A stretch of DNA of 14,881 nt. Source: Actinomycetes bacterium. GTDB lineage: Bacteria > Actinomycetota > Actinomycetes > Propionibacteriales > Nocardioidaceae. Below, in pieces: positions 6,524 to 12,268 of the stretch; positions within the stretch are counted from its first letter, which is position 1; each line of letters opens with the position of its first letter. Location: positions 1 to 14,881 of the forward strand of contig JAEWOG010000106.1 in assembly GCA_023460975.1 (NCBI GenBank), given 5' to 3'. The translations under genes and the position numbers were made by a program. The notes under the pieces were generated by a model. It was not told the DNA's origin and ran no database searches. It saw only the letters and a list, made by a program, of their open reading frames with translations.

Positions 6524-7293
6524 TGGGTGACGCGAAGTCGAGGAACCTTCTAGGGCTCACGATCCGGTGGGTCTCCCGAGTACTCGCTGCGGCAGTCGGT
6601 CTGCTGCTGCCCGTGCTACCAGCCGAGATTCACGCCGTCGAAACGCCAGCCGCGGTCGCAATCTACGCCTACGACGGCCACCACCACTCCGCGTTGCCGT
6701 CCCACACCATGCAGGAGCGTGGACCGCCTGGCACGTACGACCAGGCCACTGCCTACGACGCCGTCGGCTACCGGTCGCACAGCCCTTCGGCGCACCCGGA
6801 GGGAGCGCCTACCCCGACCGCCTATACCTACAACGATCCGGCGGAGTTTGCCGAGATCTCCGGCAGCGTGGTTCCGGCCTCGGGGGCAGCGCCGGGCACC
6901 CGGCGGACACTCTCGCCTTCAACGCGAACCGGTGTTGCCGCAAAGAGCGGGGTGAACCTCGGCCCGGGCGTCGTAACCCGCAAGATCAACTGGCGGCCGA
7001 ATGCCGCTGACCCGAACTGGGGCCTCACAGGCACCCACATGAACAAGCACATGTTCGGCAACAGCAAGTACTCGCTCAGCAAGATCGACCCTGACGGGAA
7101 CGCCGACATCTGGCGCGGCTATATGCAGGACTTGGCGAGTCGGCCGCACACCGGAACGACGACCAACGGGATGCTCGACATCGTCGGCACCTTCCCCCGC
7201 GCTGGAGGCGGCGGAAACTTCCAGTTCGGCATCCGGCTGTCGCCGAACTCCAACGGCTCGTTCGACCTCATCACCCTCCTAACGAAGCAGTGA
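6523..7293 (+). CDS. Secreted toxin-like protein, unnamed C-terminal domain with HxxKH motif (cassette 2 toxin)
   Basis: 256 residues. An N-terminal signal sequence (basic RWVSR, hydrophobic LAAAVGLLLPVL, likely cleavage after EIHA near residue 39) leads to a Tyr/His-rich exported segment containing YAYDGHHHS and QERGPP. The linker TGVAAK (136-141) then joins a distinct C-terminal domain (about 155-256) with NWGLTGTHMNKHMFG (H172, K175, H176), IDPDGNADIW, TFPRAGGGGNFQFGIRL and the ending DLITLLTKQ. I know no name for this domain. Paired basic/His residues near its start and a Thr-rich end resemble toxin RNases of the barnase/EndoU/colicin E5 (BECR) type, a weak inference. The head is homologous to the broken gene at 8975 (TYDSHLHS, RERGPP). 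It is coupled on both sides: TGATG with immunity 1 and GTGA with immunity 2. Confidence 0.8.
   Translation: MGDAKSRNLLGLTIRWVSRVLAAAVGLLLPVLPAEIHAVETPAAVAIYAYDGHHHSALPSHTMQERGPPGTYDQATAYDAVGYRSHSPSAHPEGAPTPTAYTYNDPAEFAEISGSVVPASGAAPGTRRTLSPSTRTGVAAKSGVNLGPGVVTRKINWRPNAADPNWGLTGTHMNKHMFGNSKYSLSKIDPDGNADIWRGYMQDLASRPHTGTTTNGMLDIVGTFPRAGGGGNFQFGIRLSPNSNGSFDLITLLTKQ
6928..6945 (+). repeat. Junction repeat, copy 2 (18 bp)
   Basis: ACCGGTGTTGCCGCAAAG, identical over 18 bases to 5937-5954 and over 17 to 8887-8903, although the flanking protein segments on both sides differ from cassette 1. It lies at the head/toxin boundary of cassette 2. Identity at DNA level, not only protein level, suggests recent recombination or conversion. 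Confidence 0.8.
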
Positions 7294-7568
7294 CGCCGAT
7301 GTTCAACTGCCCTGTCTGTTCGTTCCCCGGACTCTCCTCAGCTCCGTATGCCACGTGGCCGCCGCCTGACGGGATCGAACTGACGCCTCCCTATGAAGGC
7401 CATCTTGGGTTGCCGTCGTATGAGGTGTGCCCGAGGTGCGGATTCGAGTTCGGGAACGACGACAATCCCGGGACTGCCGAGCCGTCCAGCTTCGAGCAGT
7501 ATCGGCTGGAGTGGATAGCCGAAGGGCGCCCATGGTTCGATGAGCGGGCGGACGTCACGGATGACTAG
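7290..7568 (+). CDS. Four-cysteine zinc-binding protein, probable immunity protein 2
   Basis: 92 residues from GTG 7290, which overlaps the toxin stop as GTGA; ATG 7299 is an alternative that would begin at the conserved MFNCPVC. Two knuckles, CPVC near the start and CPRC in YEVCPRCGFEFGNDD, should bind one zinc ion. An acidic, aromatic tail follows (FEQYRLEWIAEGRPWFDE). The layout resembles the cysteine-rich CPCC family and similar small cytoplasmic proteins found beside polymorphic toxins. No signal peptide. Position directly after the toxin suggests it is the cognate antidote; this is inference. Its last eight bases overlap the start of the next toxin gene. Confidence 0.8.
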   Translation: MTPMFNCPVCSFPGLSSAPYATWPPPDGIELTPPYEGHLGLPSYEVCPRCGFEFGNDDNPGTAEPSSFEQYRLEWIAEGRPWFDERADVTDD

Positions 7569-8262
7569 CCGCCTGATCGCGATCGTGGTCGCCTGGCTCG
7601 TCGGGTTGCTCGGCGTCTCTTCACCTGCCGTTGCTGTGTCGTTGGACGCTCCGGTCGCCGCGTGCGCCTACAACGCCCCGGCATCCTCTGCCGAGATCAC
7701 CGGTTCTGCGACCGAGTGCGGGCCGCTAACGGTCACCTACGACGACACCGCATCGAGAGTCGCCATCCACGTTGCGACGGACGGCCATTGGGCGCGCCCA
7801 CTACTCGTGAGCACCCTGACCTACTCCGCCTACGATCACACCGGCCAGTTCGCGCAGGTCACCGGCGGTCCAGGTACGACCCGGACGGTATTGGTCGGCC
7901 GCGAGGTCGACACACGCGTCGTGCAGGGCACGAGGGGTGCCGCAAACTTCGGACCGAAGAGCCTCGGGGCAGCGCAGCGGCTCCGATACGAGGGAGCCCC
8001 GTATCACGGTGCGACGAACCGCGGCTTGAAGAACGCTGCTCCTGCGAACGGACAGGAGGCGCTGGACTTCTCCACGCAGATCAAGCCGACCTCGCCGAGG
8101 AGGATTGGCGTTGACCCGAATGCCAATGAGTTCGTCATCTTCGATCAGACCGTTGAAGGTGTCTTTCACGGCCATGTGCGGTCCTGGAGTGAGCTCACAG
8201 GCGGGATGCAGAGTGTCCTCCGCAAGGCTGGCATGGTCGACCGTCGCGGGAACATTCTCTAA
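7561..8262 (+). CDS. Secreted toxin with polymorphic toxin type 17-like domain (cassette 3 toxin)
   Basis: 233 residues from ATG 7561; ATG 7540 is possible but puts extra charged residues before the signal peptide. The signal is short: MTSRLIAIVVAWLVGLLGV with likely cleavage after SPAVA. The exported segment has two cysteines and two motif copies (AYNAPASSAEITG, AYDHTGQFAQVTG) like the cassette 2 segment YNDPAEFAEISG. The junction is weaker here, GAAN at 126-129. The C-terminal domain (about 148-233) matches my recollection of polymorphic toxin type 17 (Ntox17): YHGATNRGLKNAAPANGQ, IKPTSPRRIGVDP, EFVIFDQT, HGHVRSW (H203, H205), and ending LRKAGMVDRRGNIL. That family is predicted to be an RNase. 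It overlaps immunity 2 by eight bases, and its stop shares a base with immunity 3 (TAATG). Confidence 0.87.
   Translation: MTSRLIAIVVAWLVGLLGVSSPAVAVSLDAPVAACAYNAPASSAEITGSATECGPLTVTYDDTASRVAIHVATDGHWARPLLVSTLTYSAYDHTGQFAQVTGGPGTTRTVLVGREVDTRVVQGTRGAANFGPKSLGAAQRLRYEGAPYHGATNRGLKNAAPANGQEALDFSTQIKPTSPRRIGVDPNANEFVIFDQTVEGVFHGHVRSWSELTGGMQSVLRKAGMVDRRGNIL
7938..7946 (+). repeat. Junction repeat, weak copy 3
   Basis: TGCCGCAAA, nine bases shared with the other junctions and encoding GAAN at the same head/toxin boundary; the next bases, (C)TTCG, also match cassette 1 apart from one position. Too short alone, meaningful only by position. Confidence 0.4.
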
Positions 8263-8612
8263 TGGGCGGGATGGATTACCGCGAGCCAGATCCCGCTACC
8301 AGGCGCTCCCTCCAAGATGCGCTATCGGCCGGAAGTGCTGATCGGATCTCTGAGGCGATCATTGGGTTGGTGTTGACGGATCCGGATCTGTTTTGGCTTC
8401 AAGATCAATGCATGGGACTGCTCCATCACGAGGATTACCGCGTCCGGGGGGCTGCCCTGACCTCTCTCGGTCATCTGGCCAGGATCCACGGACAGATCGA
8501 CCGTGCGAAGGTGGAGCCTGTTGTGCGGACCTTCCTGGAAGATCCTGTCCTCGCTGGTCGGGCCGAAGATGCGCTTGACGATTTCGACGTATTCGCGCCG
8601 AACGATGAGTGA
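8262..8612 (+). CDS. HEAT-repeat-like protein, probable immunity protein 3
   Basis: 116 residues, acidic and helical, no signal peptide. The central part has the alternating helices of HEAT-like repeats: DPDLFWLQDQCMGLLHH, then YRVRGAALTSLGHLARIHG, then VRTFLEDPVLAGRAEDALDD. Small HEAT-like proteins of this kind are common immunity partners of polymorphic toxins. ATG 8262 shares its first base with the toxin stop (TAATG). A sampled 60-base stretch (8341-8400) is 52% GC against 68% in smc, which suggests foreign origin. The last eight bases overlap the start of the broken cassette that follows. The pairing with the type 17-like toxin is inferred from adjacency. Confidence 0.85.
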   Translation: MGGMDYREPDPATRRSLQDALSAGSADRISEAIIGLVLTDPDLFWLQDQCMGLLHHEDYRVRGAALTSLGHLARIHGQIDRAKVEPVVRTFLEDPVLAGRAEDALDDFDVFAPNDE

Positions 8613-8949
8613 GCAGGTGCGCCGTTCGGCGACAGCAGAATCGGCGACTCCGACCGCTCGTCCGCGGAAGCGTTTGCCATTCTCACGAGTGCTGCTGGCC
8701 GCGGTCTTTGCGGTCTTGGCCGCAGCAGTTACCGCGCCTACAGCGTTGGCCGCCACCGCAGGCGCGCCTGAAACTCGCGTCCGGGCTTCCAACGCCGCGG
8801 TCGACGTCCTTGTCGAGTCGCCGCAACACGTTGCTGCAGGTCAGCGGCTGGGAAAGGACGTCACGAGGCCGGAAATCGTGGTGGCTACCGGTGTTGCCGC
8901 AAACACGGGTGCGACGCCGCTTGGGATGGCATGGCCGGTGACTGGGTGA
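8605..8949 (+). pseudogene. Broken toxin gene, head only (cassette 4)
   Basis: 114 residues: basic leader, signal peptide (FSRVLLAAVFAVLAAAVTA, likely cleavage after PTALA) and an exported segment clearly homologous to cassette 1 (ETRVRASNAAVDVLVES, AGQRLGKD). It reaches the junction TGVAAN (95-100) and ends 14 residues later without any toxin domain. ATG 8605 overlaps immunity 3 by eight bases, the same spacing that links immunity 2 to the cassette 3 toxin. Just past the junction another frame reads DGMAGDWVTIYEPGEAP and stops at 8976-8978, which looks like the tail of a lost immunity gene. The simplest explanation is a deletion that removed the toxin domain and most of its immunity gene. 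A short secreted protein could still be made. Confidence 0.7.
8880..8903 (+). repeat. Junction repeat, copy 4 (24 bp)
   Basis: Identical over 24 bases to 5930-5953. The bases upstream belong to a head homologous to cassette 1; the bases downstream are unrelated. The loss of similarity immediately after this repeat marks it as the recombination or deletion edge. Confidence 0.75.
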
Positions 8950-8978
8950 CGATCTATGAGCCAGGCGAAGCTCCGTGA
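8904..8978 (+). pseudogene. Fossil 3' end of a deleted immunity gene (cassette 4)
   Basis: In the frame that ends at TGA 8976-8978, the last ~24 codons read HGCDAAWDGMAGDWVTIYE and on to EAP. No start codon with a ribosome-binding site precedes it. The stop overlaps GTG 8975 of the next toxin-like gene as GTGA, the same coupling seen between intact genes of the array. That retained junction is the reason to think it was once the end of a real gene. The family is not identifiable from so little sequence. Confidence 0.35.
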
Positions 8979-9451
8979 GGCGGCTCGCGGCGATTCTGAT
9001 CGCGGTACTCAGCACCACGCTCGGCTCTGTCGTGCCCACTGCAGCTTGGGCCGAACCGACGGTCCGCGGTCTCGTCCGCGTCCACACCTACGACAGTCAT
9101 TTGCACTCAGGTCGGTTGGTGGAGAGATCTAGGGAGCGGGGGCCACCGGCGTGCGACCACAACAACACCTACAGCGCCGCCGGCAAGTCGTCAGGCGGGA
9201 CTTTGGCGCGCTCGGGTGGAGCAGCGTACTTCGCGGCGGCGACCTACGCCGACACCATCGGGCTCGCAAGTGTCAGGCCCGCGAGGTGTACGACCAGCGA
9301 GCCCGCAGAAGCGGTCCACGGGCTGCTCTCGGCTCGTCATCGTTGGCAGGCCGCCGTAAACGGTGGACGTGCGATTCCGATCGGTCCGGCGTCCGACCAC
9401 GCGTGGAGAAGTCTTGAACCGGGTCGACGCCAACGGTTTTCTTCCGACTGA
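8975..9451 (+). pseudogene. Broken toxin gene with cassette-2-like head (cassette 5)
   Basis: The frame encodes 158 residues: a signal peptide (MRRLAAILIAVLSTTLGSV, likely cleavage after PTAAWA) and a segment homologous to the cassette 2 head (HTYDSHLHS, RERGPP, TYSAAG). After about TYADTIGLAS the translation becomes Arg/Ala-rich and unlike any neighbour, with no TGVAAK junction and no recognisable toxin domain. Another frame near the end reads GEVLNRVDANGFLPTEA, which looks more protein-like and suggests a frameshift or fused fragments. No immunity gene follows before the terminator. It is most likely a decayed terminal cassette; whether the short secreted product is made is unknown. Confidence 0.6.
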
Positions 9452-9478
9452 GGCCACCCGTCACACTGGTCCGCGATG

Positions 9479-9500
9479 AACGGGTCACCGGACCCGTTTT
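9479..9500 (+). terminator. Intrinsic terminator-like hairpin ending the toxin array
   Basis: AACGGGTC (9479-9486) pairs perfectly with GACCCGTT (9491-9498) around the loop ACCG, and the second arm runs into TTTT (9497-9500). Placed after the last broken cassette and before the housekeeping operon, it should separate their transcription. The T run is short, so efficiency is uncertain. Confidence 0.6.
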
Positions 9501-9527
9501 GCCGGGCGCGACCGCGCCCGATACGAT
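9499..9527 (+). promoter_or_regulatory. Candidate promoter of the DUF177-rpmF-rnc operon
   Basis: TTGCCG (9499-9504) and TACGAT (9522-9527) are 17 bases apart, a fair match to sigma-70-type consensus. An inverted repeat, CGGGCGC (9503-9509) / GCGCCCG (9514-9520), fills the spacer and could be an operator or simply a GC-rich hairpin. The DUF177 start lies about 40 bases downstream. Position just after the terminator supports it. Confidence 0.4.
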
Positions 9528-9568
9528 TCGGAGGTTCTGTCTGTGCTCGGATTTCGGAGTTGATCTTT

Positions 9569-10138
9569 GTGACCCGCCTCGACCCGAGGGCGCCGCTCGT
9601 GCTCGATACTCGCGAGCTCGGCCGCCGCCCGGGGTCCCAGCGGGAGAAGACCATCACCGTGCCGGCACCTGCAGAACTGGGCATCGAAGTCCTTCGTGTC
9701 ACCGAGGGTGCGCCGGTCGAGATCGACCTGCGCCTCGAGGCGGTCATGGAGGGCGTGCTGGTCACGGGCGAGGTGAGTGCCGCGCTCGAGGGCGAGTGCG
9801 TGCGGTGCCTGGAGCCGATCGACGACGACGTCGTGGCACGGTTCCAGGAGCTGTACGTCTACGACGACCAACACGATCGGGCCGTGGCCACTCAGGACCA
9901 CGATCTGGACGACGAAACCCTGCGGCTTGAGGACGACCTGCTCGATCTCGAGCCGCTGCTGCGGGACGCGGTGGTGCTGGCACTGCCCTTCCAGCCGCTG
10001 TGTCAGGAGGACTGCGAAGGACTGTGCACCGAGTGTGGTGCGCGACTCGTCGCGGATCCGGGACACACCCATGAGGCCCCGATCGATCCCCGGTGGGCCG
10101 GCCTCGCGGGACTCAGCACCGAAGACCACCAGGACTGA
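9569..10138 (+). CDS. DUF177 / YceD family protein
   Basis: 189 residues from GTG 9569, which follows GGAG (9556-9559) by nine bases and gives the typical beginning VTRLDPRAPLVLDTRELGRR; an upstream ATG at 9476 would add 31 unlikely residues that run through the terminator and promoter. The family features are visible: CVRCLEPI in the middle and LCQEDCEGLCTECGARL near the end, a probable zinc-binding set of cysteines. In other bacteria YceD is needed for normal 23S rRNA accumulation, and its gene almost always precedes rpmF, as here. The protein is cytoplasmic. The family is certain; the exact biochemical role is not established. Confidence 0.93.
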   Translation: MTRLDPRAPLVLDTRELGRRPGSQREKTITVPAPAELGIEVLRVTEGAPVEIDLRLEAVMEGVLVTGEVSAALEGECVRCLEPIDDDVVARFQELYVYDDQHDRAVATQDHDLDDETLRLEDDLLDLEPLLRDAVVLALPFQPLCQEDCEGLCTECGARLVADPGHTHEAPIDPRWAGLAGLSTEDHQD

Positions 10139-10206
10139 ACCAGCCGGACCGGCTGGGCACACACCGAGCCGGAGCAGATCCGGCACGCAACCAACAGGAG
10201 ATAACA

Positions 10207-10392
10207 GTGGCTGTTCCGAAGCGGAAGATGTCGCGCAGCAACACGCGTCACCGTCGTTCGCAGTGGAAGGCGGTTGCGCCCGCTCTCGTGACGTGCGCCA
10301 ACCCGGCGTGTGGCGCCAAGCACCTCCCGCACCGCGCCTGCGGTTCCTGCGGCCAGTACGGCGCGCGCGCCGACCGTCGCCAGGTCCTCTGA
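10207..10392 (+). CDS. rpmF: 50S ribosomal protein bL32
   Basis: 61 residues, a structural protein of the large ribosomal subunit. It begins VAVPKRKMSRSNTRHRRSQW, the classic bL32 N-terminus, and has four zinc cysteines (C30, C35, C45, C48), so this is the zinc-containing form. GTG 10207 follows AGGAG (10196-10200) by six bases. It lies 68 bases after DUF177, the common gene pair. Only one copy is seen here. A zinc-free paralogue elsewhere, as in many actinobacteria under zinc limitation, cannot be judged. Confidence 0.97.
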   Translation: MAVPKRKMSRSNTRHRRSQWKAVAPALVTCANPACGAKHLPHRACGSCGQYGARADRRQVL

Positions 10393-10403
10393 CACCCGGC
10401 ACG

Positions 10404-11114
10404 CTGAGCACTCAGCAGCTGCTCTCAGCGCTCGGGGATCCCACGCTGGACCCCGAGCTGCTGGAGCGTGCTCTGACACACCGCTCGTACGCGTACGAGA
10501 ACGGTGGTCTGCCCACCAACGAGCGCCTGGAATTCCTGGGTGACTCGGTGCTGGGCGTCGTGGTGACCGAGACGCTGTTTCGGACTCACCCCGACTTCTC
10601 CGAGGGACGTCTGGCGAAGTTGCGCGCTGCCGTGGTCAACGCGCGCGCACTCGCCGACGTCGCCCGGCAGATCGGCCTCGGCGAGCACATCAAGCTCGGC
10701 CGGGGCGAGGAGAGCACCGGCGGACGCGACAAGGCCTCCATCCTCTCCGACACCGTCGAGGCGGTGATCGGTGCCATCCACCTCTCCGCGGGCATCGAAG
10801 AGGCGGGGCGCGTCGTCCACCTCCTGTTCGACCCGGTCATGGCGGCCGCAGCGTCCATGGGCGCGGGCCTCGACTGGAAGACGTCCCTGCAAGAACTCTC
10901 GGCGTCGCTGTCCCTGGGCGTGCCCGAGTACGTCATCGAGGACGAAGGCCCCGACCACGCGAAGACCTTCGTGGCCCGCGTGCGGGTCGGCGGCGAGTTG
11001 TACGGGCACGGCACGGGCCGCTCCAAGAAGGAAGCCGAGCAGGGAGCCGCAGAGACGGCGTACGGCGAGATTCGCCTCGCCCACCCTGAGGCTGCGCCGG
11101 CCACCGACGCGTGA
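10404..11114 (+). CDS. rnc: Ribonuclease III (probable CTG start)
   Basis: Endonuclease that cleaves double-stranded RNA in rRNA processing. From CTG 10404 it is 236 residues, normal for the family. The catalytic domain has the signature NERLEFLGDSVLG (E43, D47) and DTVEAVIGA (D116, E119); a double-stranded-RNA-binding domain spans about 155-225 (DWKTSLQELS to GRSKKEAEQGAAETAY). The start is unusual: no ATG, GTG or TTG occurs in frame between the end of rpmF and the conserved domain. CTG 10404 gives LSTQQLLSALGD, which resembles the usual N-terminus; CTG 10389, overlapping the rpmF stop, is the alternative. In-frame GTG codons inside rpmF would add a long unrelated head. No clear ribosome-binding site precedes either CTG, so translation may be coupled to rpmF. 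Confidence 0.93.
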   Translation: MSTQQLLSALGDPTLDPELLERALTHRSYAYENGGLPTNERLEFLGDSVLGVVVTETLFRTHPDFSEGRLAKLRAAVVNARALADVARQIGLGEHIKLGRGEESTGGRDKASILSDTVEAVIGAIHLSAGIEEAGRVVHLLFDPVMAAAASMGAGLDWKTSLQELSASLSLGVPEYVIEDEGPDHAKTFVARVRVGGELYGHGTGRSKKEAEQGAAETAYGEIRLAHPEAAPATDA

Positions 11115-11126
11115 GCCGTACCCGCC

Positions 11127-11963
11127 GTGCCTGAACTGCCCGAGGTCGAGGTCGTCCGCGCCGGCCTGGCGCGCCACGTGCTGGGCCGTACGGTCGAACA
11201 CGTCCAGGCCCTGCACGAGCGCCCGTTGCGCCGCGAGGCGGGCGGGCCGCAGGCATTCGTCGACGCAGTCGCGGGGCGTCGGATCGAGGCCGTACGCCGG
11301 CGCGGCAAGTACTTCTGGATCGCGCTCGACTCCGGCGACGCCGTGCTCGCGCACCTGGGCATGAGCGGGCAGATGCTGCTCAAGGAGGCTGGAGCGCCCC
11401 ACGAGCGGCACCTGCGGGTGCGGTTCGGCCTCGACGGTGGCCTCGAGATGCGGTTCGTGGACCAGCGCATGTTCGGCGGTCTGAGCTTCTCCCCGGGCGG
11501 CGCGGATCTGCCGGCCGAGATCGCGCACATCGCGCGCGACCCGCTGGATCCGCTTTTCGACGACGGCGAGTTCGTACGACGCCTGCGGGGTCGTACCTCT
11601 GCGGTGAAGCGGCTCCTGCTGGACCAGACGCTGATCTCCGGGGTCGGCAACATCTACGCGGATGAGTCCCTGTGGCGGGCTCGGCTGCACGGCGAGCGAC
11701 CTGGAGACTCGCTCTCGACCCGCAAGGCCCGCGAGCTGCTGACCCACGCTCGCACTGTCATGGGGGAAGCGCTGGCCCAGGGTGGGACGTCGTTCGACGA
11801 CCTCTACGTCAACGTCAACGGGGAGTCCGGCTACTTCGACCGATCCCTGGACGCGTACGGCCGCGAGGGCGAGGCGTGCCGTCGTTGTGGCACCCCGATT
11901 CGCCGGGTCGCGTTCATGAACCGGTCCTCGTTCTTCTGCCCGCGCTGCCAGCGTCGACGCTGA
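11127..11963 (+). CDS. mutM: Formamidopyrimidine-DNA glycosylase (Fpg)
   Basis: Base-excision repair enzyme that removes 8-oxoguanine and formamidopyrimidines and cuts the abasic strand. 278 residues, full length. It begins PELPEVE after the initiator, giving the catalytic N-terminal proline and the following glutamate. The RRRGKYFWIAL segment carries the conserved lysine, the helix-two-turn-helix region contains ISGVGNIYADESLW, and the C-terminal zinc finger has C251, C254, C271, C274. GTG 11127 lies 12 bases after the rnc stop, so it is probably co-transcribed. The rnc-mutM-smc order is common in actinobacteria. Confidence 0.97.
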   Translation: MPELPEVEVVRAGLARHVLGRTVEHVQALHERPLRREAGGPQAFVDAVAGRRIEAVRRRGKYFWIALDSGDAVLAHLGMSGQMLLKEAGAPHERHLRVRFGLDGGLEMRFVDQRMFGGLSFSPGGADLPAEIAHIARDPLDPLFDDGEFVRRLRGRTSAVKRLLLDQTLISGVGNIYADESLWRARLHGERPGDSLSTRKARELLTHARTVMGEALAQGGTSFDDLYVNVNGESGYFDRSLDAYGREGEACRRCGTPIRRVAFMNRSSFFCPRCQRRR

Positions 11964-11984
11964 GCCTTAGGGTTCCGGACCCGT

Positions 11985-12131
11985 CGGGTGCCCCTGCTCG
12001 GTGGACGTCATGGTGGGTGGTTGTTCGTACGACCGGGGGCCATGACGTTAGGCGAGGCCGGGTGCCCCTGCTCGGTGGACGTCATGGTGGGTGGTTGTTC
12101 GTACGACCGGGGGCCATGACGTTAGGCGAGG
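11985..12131. repeat. Perfect tandem duplication, period 74 bp, with internal inverted repeat
   Basis: Bases 11985-12057 and 12059-12131 are identical over 73 positions. A fragment beginning TGGTGCCCC after 12132 may be the edge of a third copy. Each unit holds the arms ACGTCATGG and CCATGACGT (12005-12013 and 12040-12048 in copy 1) around a centre containing the palindrome TCGTACGA (12025-12032). It sits in the gap after mutM. It could be a terminator-like or REP-like element, a protein-binding site or a simple duplication. The repeat is certain, its role unknown. Confidence 0.9.
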
Positions 12132-12191
12132 GTGGTGCCCCCGGACGCCTGGACCCGTACGACGTGGGCCAGGCTCGCCCGCCGCACCACC

Positions 12192-12221
12192 TTGACCGCA
12201 CACCGGACTCGGTGGGATTCT
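12192..12221 (+). promoter_or_regulatory. Candidate promoter for the small coiled-coil gene
   Basis: TTGACC (12192-12197) is a good -35 hexamer; GATTCT (12216-12221) 18 bases downstream is a weak -10. The ATG lies 47 bases beyond. No other candidate stands out between the tandem repeat and the gene. Confidence 0.35.
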
Positions 12222-12268
12222 GGATGGTCGCCATTCGAGCGGCTCCGCAGAGACTGAGAAGGATCCCC

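Noticed and set aside
6640..6870. Tyr-Asp motifs in the cassette 2 head resembling RHS/YD repeats
   Set aside because: Only a few irregular matches and no repeat period; total length far below an RHS protein. Treated as an unknown exported segment.
5900..8910. Junction repeats considered as CRISPR or integron attC sites
   Set aside because: Copies are about 1-2 kb apart, lie inside coding frames in one phase, and lack the fold and spacing of attC or the regular spacers of CRISPR.
12025..12032. TCGTACGA palindrome near smc considered as a ParB (parS) or SOS site
   Set aside because: It does not match parS (TGTTTCACGTGAAACA) or the actinobacterial LexA box with its paired GAAC/GTTC halves.
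12042..12119. A 25-codon open frame spanning the two tandem repeat copies
   Set aside because: It exists only because the repeat is duplicated, has no ribosome-binding site, and overlaps the inverted repeats.
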